From an uncultured Alistipes sp. (lineage in GTDB: Bacteria; Bacteroidota; Bacteroidia; Bacteroidales; Rikenellaceae), in contig CAMWIG010000040.1 in NCBI GenBank assembly GCA_947174295.1, positions 1-12,719 on the forward strand: a stretch of 12,719 nt of DNA, read 5' to 3'. Within the stretch, counting starts at the first letter, position 1; each line of letters opens with the position of its first letter. The notes below the pieces were generated by a model. It was not told the DNA's origin. It made no database searches and saw only the letters and a list, made by a program, of their open reading frames with translations. A program made the translations under genes and the position numbers. Below are positions 1 to 6,160 of this stretch, in pieces.

Positions 1-309
1 GTCGAGACGGGCCGTGTATTTTTCGGCAGCGGCGCGCAGCGTCTCGTCGCCCGTAAGGTCGTAGGCCTCCCAGAGCGAACCGGGGAAAAATCCGCTCGTC
101 CAGTCGTAGGCGTCGATAACCCTGAATTTGGGCATCAGCGAACGCGGAAAACCGGGCAGCGAGTCGAATTCGGCCGCCGCCTGCGTCAGCTGAAAACGGG
201 CATGGTCGATTCCGCGCTTCACGGCATCGAGCTTCGGGTCGCGTTCGGAGTGACAGCTCGCGAAGAGCAGCATGCAGAGACCGAGGATCGGAAAATTTTT
301 TTTTCTCAT
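1..309 (-). CDS. GH88-like glycoside hydrolase lipoprotein, N-terminal part only
   Basis: This is the first 103 codons of a gene that leaves the window at its left edge. I translated the minus strand by hand from ATG at 309-307. The N-terminus has RKK, a hydrophobic stretch and a lipobox-like LFASC with Cys19, so it is probably a lipoprotein processed by signal peptidase II. The motif DWTSGFFPGSLW at residues 69-80, followed by YDLTGDETL, closely resembles the start of the (alpha/alpha)6 barrel in GH88 unsaturated glucuronyl hydrolases of Bacteroidetes. These remove the unsaturated uronic acid left by polysaccharide lyases. The catalytic aspartates lie outside the window, so activity and specificity cannot be judged. 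A related GH105 or other six-hairpin glycosidase is possible. Codons 2-5 contain a run of nine A (plus-strand T at 296-304), unusual in this GC-rich DNA. Confidence 0.72.
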   Translation of the reverse strand, partial: MRKKNFPILGLCMLLFASCHSERDPKLDAVKRGIDHARFQLTQAAAEFDSLPGFPRSLMPKFRVIDAYDWTSGFFPGSLWEAYDLTGDETLRAAAEKYTARLD

Positions 310-354
310 GTCGAGGTTCTGTTAAAGTTAGTTTTTCGAGTGTTTTTTGTAAAA

Positions 355-362
355 CAAAAGTA
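355..362 (-). promoter_or_regulatory. -7 promoter box for the GH88-like gene
   Basis: Read on the minus strand this is TACTTTTG, a full match to the Bacteroidetes -7 consensus TAnnTTTG. It would start transcription near 350, giving a leader of about 40 nt before the ATG at 309. No clean TTTG -33 box stands 19-21 bp upstream (the nearest is a TTCG at 386-389 with a 23-bp spacer). The call therefore rests on the -7 match and its position. Confidence 0.45.
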
Positions 363-432
363 GACATACGCCGACGAACCGACATCGAAAATTGCATAAA
401 TGTTCTTAAAACGCGCTCAAACCGTTTTCGAT

Positions 433-463
433 TTTGTGCAAACTAATGTAGAATTTGTGCAAA
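433..463. repeat. Paired TTTGTGCAAA direct repeat, possible operator
   Basis: The 10-mer TTTGTGCAAA occurs at 433-442 and again at 454-463. The two are exactly 21 bp apart, about two helical turns, so they face the same side of the DNA. Each has matching outer arms (TTTG/CAAA) and so is itself a near-palindrome. The pair lies in the divergent spacer, 71-108 bp upstream of the GH88-like -7 box and about 125-190 bp upstream of recQ. This is the usual geometry for a regulator binding cooperatively. No regulator is encoded nearby, so its identity is unknown. Chance is possible in this locally AT-rich stretch. Confidence 0.35.
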
Positions 464-588
464 TAGTCCGAAACGAACCCCGTTACGGCACTCCATACGG
501 CGCATGCGGATTCCGGGCACACCGCCGCCGCACATGTTTCCGGCCGCGCAAAATCGATCCGATTTCCCGCCGGCGAGGCAGGTGCGAT

Positions 589-619
589 TTTGAATTTCGG
601 ATTTTGAATCCTACATTTG
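589..619 (+). promoter_or_regulatory. recQ promoter (TTTG-N19-TACATTTG)
   Basis: TTTG at 589-592 and TACATTTG at 612-619 are separated by exactly 19 bp, a full match to the Bacteroidetes housekeeping promoter (TTTG, 19-21 bp, TAnnTTTG). The -7 box ends only four bases before the recQ ATG at 624. Transcription would thus begin at or almost at the start codon. A second TTTG at 603-606 is too close to act as its -33 box. The perfect consensus and spacing make chance unlikely. Confidence 0.65.
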
Positions 620-623
620 CAAT

Positions 624-2540
624 ATGCAACCCGATGCGGACATACTCGCCACCCTGCGCAAATACTGGGGATACGACTCGTTCCGGCCCGTCCAGGAGAG
701 CGTCGTGCGCTCGATTCTCGACGGACGCGACACGCTCGTACTCATGCCCACCGGCGGCGGAAAGTCGCTCACGTACCAGGTACCCACCATGGCACGCGAG
801 GGGTTGTGCATAGTGGTCACGCCGCTCATAGCGCTGATGAAAGACCAGGTCGACCGCCTGCGCCGCATGGGCATACGCGCCGCGGCCATACACTCGGGCA
901 TGTCGCCTCGCCAAATCGACATCACGCTCGACAACTGCGTCTACGGCGACATGAAGTTCCTCTACGTGGCTCCCGAGCGGCTCGGCACCGAGACATTCCG
1001 GCTGCGCGTGCAGCGCATGAACGTGTCGCTGCTGGCCGTCGACGAGGCGCACTGCATATCGCAGTGGGGCTACGACTTCCGGCCGGCCTACCTTCGCATC
1101 GGCGAGATACGGCGCCTGCTGCCCGACACGCCGGTGCTGGCGCTCACGGCGTCGGCCACCGAGGTCGTGACGCAGGACATCATGGAGAAGCTCTCGTTCG
1201 CCGAGCCGCATATCCTGCGCGGCAGCTTCGCGCGGCCAAACCTCTCCTACTCCGTGCGCCATGTCGAGGATAAGAACGGTCAACTGCTGCGGCTGGTCGA
1301 CAATGTCCCCGGGTCGGGAATAGTATATGTACGCACGCGCGAAGGCACGGAGCAAATCGCCGGATTCCTGCGCGAACACGGCGTCACGGCAGCCGCCTAC
1401 CACGGAGGAATGCCCCACGCCGAGCGGTCGATGCGGCAGGAGGAGTGGTTGCAGGGCAAGGTGCGCGTCATGGCCGCCACCAACGCATTCGGCATGGGAA
1501 TAGACAAGGCCGACGTGCGGTTCGTCGTCCACTACTCGATGTGCGACTCGTTGGAGAGCTACTATCAGGAGGCGGGGCGCGCCGGACGCGACGGCGCACG
1601 CAGCTACGCGCTGCTGCTGGTCGCACCCGACGACGGCGAGCGCATACGCAAGCGGTTCGACGCCGAATTCCCGCCTCTGGACAAGGTGCGCGCGGTTTAC
1701 GAACGCGCCTGCGACTACTGCCAGGTGGGCATAGGCGATGGATTCCAGGCATCGTTTCTGTTCAACATCTACGACTTCTGCGCCCGCAACCGGCTCTTCC
1801 GCGGCACGGTCGAGAGTGCGTTCAAACTATTGAGTCAGAACGGATACATGACCCTCACGGATACCACCGACAATCCGGCCCGCATAATGTTCACCGTCAG
1901 CCGGGACGACCTCTACAAGCTGCGCGTGAAACGCGCCGAACTCGACCATATCCTGCGCGTGATACTGCGTCTCTACGACGGTGTGTTCGTCGACTTCCGC
2001 CCCGTCGACGAGGCGCAAATCGCCACCGTGAGCGGCTACACCGTCGACCGTGTGCGCGAGCTGATGAAACAGCTGTGGCAGATGCGCGTCATACGCTACA
2101 TCCCGGCCAACCGCTCGCCGATACTCTTCTTCGACGCGGAGCGCCTGCCGACGGCCGACCTCTACATCTCGCCCGACACCTACAAGCGCCGCCGCGAGCT
2201 GACCGAGGAGCGATTCGCCGGGATGCTCGCCTACGCCGGCGGCGACGACCGATGCCGCAGCCGCATATTGCAGGAGTACTTCGGCGACACCCGAAGCGGC
2301 GACTGCGGTGTGTGCGACATATGTCTGGCGCGCCGGCGCGCCGCCAAAATCTCCGCCGCGCCGCACGACGACCTCCACAGCCGCATACTCGCCCTGCTGG
2401 CAGACCGCGAAGCCGACGTGCGCGAGATAGCCGCGGAGTTCAGCTGCGGCGACGCTCAGGTGGTGCTGGCAGTCAGAAAGTTGCTCGACGACGGTAAAAT
2501 TTCGACCCTTGCGGATGGAAAACTCGCGATAAATAGGTAA
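624..2540 (+). CDS. recQ: RecQ-family ATP-dependent DNA helicase
   Basis: This 638-residue protein is an SF2 3'-5' DNA helicase that acts in recombination and in repair of stalled replication forks. Visible motifs are: motif 0 FRPVQ (20-24); Walker A PTGGGKS (42-48, K47); DEAH (140-143) within the RecQ-specific DEAHCISQWGYDFRP; motif V ATNAFGMGIDK (285-295); and motif VI QEAGRAGRDG (315-324). The zinc-binding set C544-X16-C561-X2-C564-X2-C567 keeps the spacing of E. coli RecQ. It comes some 220 residues after motif VI, behind a winged-helix-like segment, instead of directly after the helicase core. There is no recognisable HRDC domain. Residues 581-638 look like another small winged helix. 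The ATG at 624 gives the normal RecQ N-terminus, and the next Met (41) would delete motif 0. It is the first gene of a four-gene run; the exonuclease gene starts 24 bp after its stop. Confidence 0.95.
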   Translation: MQPDADILATLRKYWGYDSFRPVQESVVRSILDGRDTLVLMPTGGGKSLTYQVPTMAREGLCIVVTPLIALMKDQVDRLRRMGIRAAAIHSGMSPRQIDITLDNCVYGDMKFLYVAPERLGTETFRLRVQRMNVSLLAVDEAHCISQWGYDFRPAYLRIGEIRRLLPDTPVLALTASATEVVTQDIMEKLSFAEPHILRGSFARPNLSYSVRHVEDKNGQLLRLVDNVPGSGIVYVRTREGTEQIAGFLREHGVTAAAYHGGMPHAERSMRQEEWLQGKVRVMAATNAFGMGIDKADVRFVVHYSMCDSLESYYQEAGRAGRDGARSYALLLVAPDDGERIRKRFDAEFPPLDKVRAVYERACDYCQVGIGDGFQASFLFNIYDFCARNRLFRGTVESAFKLLSQNGYMTLTDTTDNPARIMFTVSRDDLYKLRVKRAELDHILRVILRLYDGVFVDFRPVDEAQIATVSGYTVDRVRELMKQLWQMRVIRYIPANRSPILFFDAERLPTADLYISPDTYKRRRELTEERFAGMLAYAGGDDRCRSRILQEYFGDTRSGDCGVCDICLARRRAAKISAAPHDDLHSRILALLADREADVREIAAEFSCGDAQVVLAVRKLLDDGKISTLADGKLAINR

Positions 2541-2564
2541 CTTTGTGTCCCAATTTACGCGAAG

Positions 2565-3173
2565 ATGCAGCAAAACGACATATTCCAATCCACGATAACC
2601 AACGACGAGACGGCGGCGCTGCCCGCCGCGCAATTCGGCGGCCGCATAATAGTGGTCGACACCGAAGCGCGCATAGAGGAGGCATGCCGCGACCTCGCAT
2701 CGCACAAGGTCATCGGTTTCGACACCGAGACGAGGCCCTCGTTCCGCGCCGGTGCGGTGAACCGCGTAGCGCTGTTGCAGCTCTCGGTGCCAGGCCGGTG
2801 CTATCTGTTCCGTCTGTGCCGCATAAAGCTCGACAAACCTATCCTGCGCATTCTCGAAAGCCGTTCGATAGTCAAGGTCGGAGCGGCCGTCGCGGGCGAT
2901 CTGGCGGGGCTGCGGCAGCTGCGGCACTTCCGCGACGGAGGGTTCGTCGACCTGCAAACCGTGGCGCCCGAGTGGGGCATCGAGGAGAAGAGCCTGCGCA
3001 AGCTCTCGGCCATAGTGCTCGGAAAGAAGATTTCGAAGGCGCAGCGCCTGAGCAACTGGGAGGCAGTGACCCTGACCGAGCCGCAGAAAATCTATGCGGC
3101 CACCGACGCATGGGCGTGCGCCGAAATATACGAACGCCTGCAAAAAACACCGAAAACGAAGAGACAGCAATGA
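2565..3173 (+). CDS. 3'-5' exonuclease, DEDDy (RNase D-like) family
   Basis: This 202-residue protein has the three exonuclease motifs of the DnaQ-like superfamily. Exo I is GFDTET (D53, E55), Exo II is the GDLAGLR segment (D112), and Exo III is YAATD (Y177, D181); the tyrosine places it in the DEDDy subgroup. These four acidic residues bind the two catalytic metal ions. The SNWE segment at 163-166 also fits this family. The protein is a lone exonuclease domain, far shorter than RNase D (about 375 residues) and lacking HRDC domains. Substrate (DNA or RNA) cannot be read from sequence. Its place directly after recQ suggests DNA repair, by analogy with WRN, where a DEDDy exonuclease and a RecQ helicase are fused. 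Its TGA overlaps the ATG of the next gene (ATGA), implying coupled translation. Confidence 0.88.
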   Translation: MQQNDIFQSTITNDETAALPAAQFGGRIIVVDTEARIEEACRDLASHKVIGFDTETRPSFRAGAVNRVALLQLSVPGRCYLFRLCRIKLDKPILRILESRSIVKVGAAVAGDLAGLRQLRHFRDGGFVDLQTVAPEWGIEEKSLRKLSAIVLGKKISKAQRLSNWEAVTLTEPQKIYAATDAWACAEIYERLQKTPKTKRQQ

Positions 3174-4363
3174 TACCGCAAGTACATCTCAGAAGAGGCA
3201 AGGAGGAGTCGCTCCTGCGCCGGCATCCGTGGATATTCTCGGGCGCCGTGGAATACATCAAATCGGAGGAGGAGCCCGCCGAGGGCGCCGTGGTGGACGT
3301 CTACACCAAACACGGCGATTTCATCGCCCGCGGACACTACCAGATAGGTTCGATAGCCGTGCGCGTACTCACCTTCGAACAGGAGGAGATAGACTCCGCC
3401 TGGTGGTGCGGCCGCGTAAGGTCGGCCTACGAGGTGCGCCGCACGCTGGGACTCGTCGGCGACAAGGCCACGACGTGCTACCGTCTGATTCACGGCGAGG
3501 GCGACTCGCTGCCTGGGCTCGTGGTCGACATCTACGGCTCGACAGCCGTCGTGCAGTGCCACTCGGTGGGCATGTACCGCTCGCGTCAGGCCATAGCCGA
3601 GGCCATACGCGCGACATACGGCGATGCCATAACGGCCATCTACGACAAGAGCTCGCAGACCGTACCCTACAACGCCCATCTGAACGCCGTGGACGGATAT
3701 CTCTACGGCAGCACCGACCACGAGTCGGCCGTCGTATTGGAAAACGGACTCAAATTCTCGGTCAACTGGGAGAAAGGACAGAAGACCGGATTCTTCATCG
3801 ACCAGCGCCAGAACCGCGAACTCGTGCGTCACTACGCCGCAGGCCGCACCGTACTCAACACCTTCTGCTACACGGGCGGATTCTCGGTCTACGCCATGGC
3901 CGGCGGCGCCGCGGAGGTGTGCTCGGTCGACTCGTCGGAACGCGCCGTGCAGCTCGCCGACGAGAACATGCGTCTCAACTTCGGCGAGGGCGTGCGCCAC
4001 TCGTCGCTGGCCGTCGACGCCGTGGAGTACCTGAAAGACATCGGCGACCGCTACGACATGATAATCCTCGACCCGCCGGCATTCGCCAAGCACCACAAGG
4101 TGCTGGGCAACGCCATGCAGGGATACAAGCGTCTGAACGCCCGCGCGCTGTCGCAAATCAAGAGCGGCGGAATACTCTTCACTTTCTCCTGCTCGCAGGC
4201 CGTGTCGAAGGAGCTCTTCCGCACCACCGTATTCTCGGCTGCGGCAATCGCCGGACGCAAGGTGCGCATACTGCACCAGCTCACGCAGCCCGCCGACCAC
4301 CCGATAAACATCTACCACCCCGAAGGCGAGTACCTGAAAGGGCTGGTGCTTTACGTCGAGTAG
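3170..4363 (+). CDS. RlmI-like SAM-dependent rRNA cytosine-C5 methyltransferase
   Basis: This 397-residue protein matches the RlmI type (COG1092), which methylates a cytosine of 23S rRNA (m5C1962 in E. coli). The N-terminal 70 or so residues look like a PUA RNA-binding domain (LRRGKEESLLRRHPWIFSGA). A linker domain follows, then a Rossmann methyltransferase core. SAM motif I is LNTFCYTGGFSVYA (229-242), the DPPAF motif is at 301-305, and FSCS at 339-342 carries the probable catalytic Cys341. FFIDQRQNR at 208-216 is also characteristic. Length equals E. coli RlmI (396). The start is the ATG inside the ATGA overlap with the exonuclease stop. The rRNA site in this organism is inferred from the family; other COG1092 members may modify other positions. 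Confidence 0.88.
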   Translation: MIPQVHLRRGKEESLLRRHPWIFSGAVEYIKSEEEPAEGAVVDVYTKHGDFIARGHYQIGSIAVRVLTFEQEEIDSAWWCGRVRSAYEVRRTLGLVGDKATTCYRLIHGEGDSLPGLVVDIYGSTAVVQCHSVGMYRSRQAIAEAIRATYGDAITAIYDKSSQTVPYNAHLNAVDGYLYGSTDHESAVVLENGLKFSVNWEKGQKTGFFIDQRQNRELVRHYAAGRTVLNTFCYTGGFSVYAMAGGAAEVCSVDSSERAVQLADENMRLNFGEGVRHSSLAVDAVEYLKDIGDRYDMIILDPPAFAKHHKVLGNAMQGYKRLNARALSQIKSGGILFTFSCSQAVSKELFRTTVFSAAAIAGRKVRILHQLTQPADHPINIYHPEGEYLKGLVLYVE

Positions 4364-4367
4364 CGCA

Positions 4368-4859
4368 ATGGAGCGCGCCGAGAGAGCCTGCGCATGGCTC
4401 GACAGCCACGGCATACGCTACGACATGTACCGCCACGAGCCGTCGCCGACAATCGAGCTGGCCATGCGCCACTGGCGCGACGACGGCTCGCGGCACTGCA
4501 AGAACCTCTTTTTCCGCAACCACAAGGGCAACCGCCACTATCTGGTGTGCTTCGACTGCCGGCAGACGCTGGCCATACGCGACCTCGAAGAGCGCCTGCA
4601 TCAGGGCAAACTCTCGTTCGCATCGCCCGAGCGCATGATGCGCTACCTCGGGCTCGAACCGGGCTCGGTGTCGCCGTTCGGACTGATAAACGACACGGAG
4701 AACCACGTGCATCTGTTCCTCGACAGCAGGCTGCAAGAGTGCGATTCGCTGAGCTTTCACCCCAACGACTGCCGCGCCACGGTGGTAATAGAGCGCGAAG
4801 AGTTCATGCGCTACCTCTCGGCCGCGGGCAACAGCTACGAATTTCTCGACCTCTACTGA
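4368..4859 (+). CDS. ProXp-ala/YbaK-type prolyl-tRNA deacylase (trans-editing)
   Basis: This 163-residue protein belongs to the YbaK/ProRS INS superfamily, free-standing domains that hydrolyse mischarged tRNA. It looks most like the ProXp-ala (PrdX) branch, which clears Ala-tRNA(Pro). Supporting features are CKNLFFRNHKGNRHYLV (44-60), with Lys45 at the position of the key lysine in characterised ProXp-ala proteins, and LGLEPGSVSPFGLIND (94-109), the conserved substrate-pocket loop. It would protect translation in the cytoplasm against proline-codon errors. It begins four bases after the methyltransferase stop and is almost certainly cotranscribed with it. Deacylation of a different mischarged tRNA (for example Cys-tRNA(Pro)) cannot be excluded from sequence. 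Confidence 0.85.
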   Translation: MERAERACAWLDSHGIRYDMYRHEPSPTIELAMRHWRDDGSRHCKNLFFRNHKGNRHYLVCFDCRQTLAIRDLEERLHQGKLSFASPERMMRYLGLEPGSVSPFGLINDTENHVHLFLDSRLQECDSLSFHPNDCRATVVIEREEFMRYLSAAGNSYEFLDLY

Positions 4860-4873
4860 TTGTGCGCCCGCTA

Positions 4874-4918
4874 CGGCACCGTGGACGCAACCCCGGTTCG
4901 CCGTGCGATGTTTTTTTT
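4874..4918 (+). terminator. Weak intrinsic terminator candidate after the recQ run
   Basis: CGGCACCG (4874-4881) can pair with CGGT (4894-4897) and GCCG (4900-4903) with a two-base bulge, and eight T follow at 4911-4918. The stem is short and seven bases separate it from the T run, so termination would be inefficient at best. The position, just after the deacylase stop and just before the sigma factor promoter, is where a terminator is expected. Confidence 0.3.
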
Positions 4919-4930
4919 CGGCCGAAGTGC

Positions 4931-4956
4931 AACTTTTCGGCGTCGGAAGCGTCTTA
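4931..4956 (+). promoter_or_regulatory. ECF-type promoter of the sigma factor gene, possibly autoregulated
   Basis: AACTTTT at 4931-4937 and CGTCTTA at 4950-4956 place the AAC and CGT cores 16 bp apart, the usual arrangement of ECF sigma factor promoters. It begins 24 bp before the most likely start codon of the sigma gene, with its -10-like end at 4956, which would give a leader of roughly 15-20 nt. ECF genes often carry the promoter they recognise, so autoregulation is the natural reading. No TAnnTTTG housekeeping box was seen in this gap. The placement also supports ATG 4980 over the TTG at 4860. Confidence 0.5.
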
Positions 4957-4979
4957 CGTGTAAACGACACAATCGAAAT

Positions 4980-5468
4980 ATGGAACCGCACTACACACGA
5001 CAGAACGACTTCGAGTCGTTCGTCGCAGAACACCGCCGAATCATCGGCCGCATCTGCTACATGTACGCAGGCGGCAGCGACGACTTCGACGACATGTATC
5101 AGGAGATACTGATAAACATCTGGCGCGGACTCGACACGTTCGAGGGAAGGTCATCCCCGTCGTCGTGGGTCTACCGCATCGGCATCAACACCTGCATATC
5201 CTACCGCCGCCGCAACCGCCGTTTCTCGGGCGCGCTGTCTCTCGCGGCATGCGCGGGAATCATCGACGACACCCCGGGCGGCGACGAGCGCCTGCTTGCG
5301 CTGCGCCGCTCGATAGAGAGGCTCGACCCGATCGAAAAAGCCGTCGTGACGCTCTGGCTCGACGAGGTGCCATACGACGAGATAGCCGCCATAACGGGTC
5401 TCTCGCGCAACAACGTGGCATCGAAACTCCACCGCATAAAGCTCAAACTACGAAACGAAAACAGATAA
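4980..5468 (+). CDS. ECF-family RNA polymerase sigma factor
   Basis: This 162-residue protein has only the two domains of an ECF sigma factor. Sigma region 2 covers about 11-80, with DDMYQEILINIWRGLDTF (37-54) as the core-binding and -10 recognition part and SSWVYRIGINTCISYRRR typical of region 2.3-2.4. Sigma region 4 covers about 104-158, with IEKAVVTLWLDEVPYDEIAA (118-137) and the helix-turn-helix ITGLSRNNVASKLHRIKLKL (138-157). An open frame reaches back to a TTG at 4860, but those 40 residues match nothing in ECF proteins and overlap the promoter, so I chose ATG 4980. The membrane protein gene follows after 14 bp and is probably cotranscribed. I cannot tell which stress or signal it serves. 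Confidence 0.92.
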   Translation: MEPHYTRQNDFESFVAEHRRIIGRICYMYAGGSDDFDDMYQEILINIWRGLDTFEGRSSPSSWVYRIGINTCISYRRRNRRFSGALSLAACAGIIDDTPGGDERLLALRRSIERLDPIEKAVVTLWLDEVPYDEIAAITGLSRNNVASKLHRIKLKLRNENR

Positions 5469-5482
5469 TTCATCACATACTC

Positions 5483-6049
5483 ATGGAACTCGACGAACTC
5501 AAAACCGGCTTGCAGGCTCTCGACCGACGAATCGACAGCGCCGAGACCCGCATCAGCGAAATGGCCGCAGGAATCAGCCGCGGCAAATTCCTAAACGTCC
5601 AGCAGCGCATACGCCGCACGCTGCGCGTGCAGATAGTCCTGCTTCTTTTTCTGCCCTGCATGACGCTGAACATCACCCGATTCGGCACGAGTCACTACAC
5701 GACGGCAATGATTCTAATGTCGGCTCTGTTCGTCGTGGCGATGCTCATACGCCAGACGATACTGCTCGACTCGCTCGCCCGCATCGACATCGAACGGCAG
5801 TCGATAGCCGCAGCGGCAGCAGCCGTGGTGCGGTTCCGCCGCCGGCTCATCGCAGGCTCGGCAGCGGGCGCAGTGTGCGCCGTACCGTTTATAACGGCCA
5901 TCGGGTTGCACATAGCATCGCTCGGCGACCGATACATGCTCTACGGGTTCATATTCGGAATCGCCGTCGGGATACCGATAGGACTCAATCTGTTCCTGCG
6001 CAAACTCCGCGAAACAGACTATCTCGCCAAGGCCCTGGCCGACGAGTAA
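5483..6049 (+). CDS. Four-helix membrane protein paired with the ECF sigma factor, possible regulator
   Basis: I do not recognise a named family for this 188-residue protein. Residues 1-48 are charged and probably helical or coiled-coil (MELDELKTGLQALDRRIDSA). Four hydrophobic segments follow at about 49-66, 72-94, 122-145 and 152-172, the second and third separated by a charged, alanine-rich loop (97-121). The C-terminus is short and charged. Positive residues just before helix 1 (RIRRTLR) suggest the N-terminus is cytoplasmic. The layout, soluble N-terminal part plus membrane helices encoded directly after an ECF gene, is that of an anti-sigma factor or membrane sensor. However, no zinc HXXXCXXC anti-sigma motif or FecR-like domain is present, so that role is inferred from position only. 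The start ATG lies 14 bp after the sigma stop. Confidence 0.7.
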   Translation: MELDELKTGLQALDRRIDSAETRISEMAAGISRGKFLNVQQRIRRTLRVQIVLLLFLPCMTLNITRFGTSHYTTAMILMSALFVVAMLIRQTILLDSLARIDIERQSIAAAAAAVVRFRRRLIAGSAAGAVCAVPFITAIGLHIASLGDRYMLYGFIFGIAVGIPIGLNLFLRKLRETDYLAKALADE

Positions 6050-6096
6050 TCCTTCCCCGACTCACTCTGAACAGCGGCACGGCCGACGCAGACACA

Positions 6097-6142
6097 TAAA
6101 TGAACGACCGGCGGACCTTCGGGTCCGCCGGTCGTTCATTTA
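6097..6142. terminator. Bidirectional terminator hairpin with UUCG loop between convergent genes
   Basis: A perfect 21-bp stem (6097-6117 with 6122-6142) encloses the tetraloop TTCG at 6118-6121. The core GACCGGCGGACC is GC-rich and the outer part AT-rich. There is no long T run on either side, only ATTTA on the plus strand and TTTAT on the minus. It lies between the membrane protein stop (6049) and the yidC stop (6161), so it can end transcripts from both directions. The cUUCGg loop is exceptionally stable on the plus strand; on the minus strand the loop reads CGAA. Confidence 0.8.
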
Positions 6143-6160
6143 CAAAGAGGATGCACGCTG

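Noticed and set aside
483..1532. Minus-strand open frame of 349 codons across the recQ 5' end
   Set aside because: It is antisense to the helicase motifs of recQ, and its translation is His/Arg/Gly-rich without any recognisable domain.
2538..2545. TAACTTTG, a match to the -7 promoter box at the end of recQ
   Set aside because: No TTTG-like -33 box stands 19-21 bp upstream, and the tight spacing with the next gene favours cotranscription. A weak internal promoter remains possible.
4917..4926. TTCGGCCGAA palindrome just upstream of the ECF promoter
   Set aside because: It is a 10-bp perfect dyad, but short GC-rich palindromes are common in this composition and there is no second copy nearby. 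I do not call it an operator.
4860..4979. 40-residue N-terminal extension of the sigma factor from TTG 4860
   Set aside because: It overlaps the ECF promoter and the T8 run, encodes no conserved residues, and the ATG at 4980 gives the usual ECF start.
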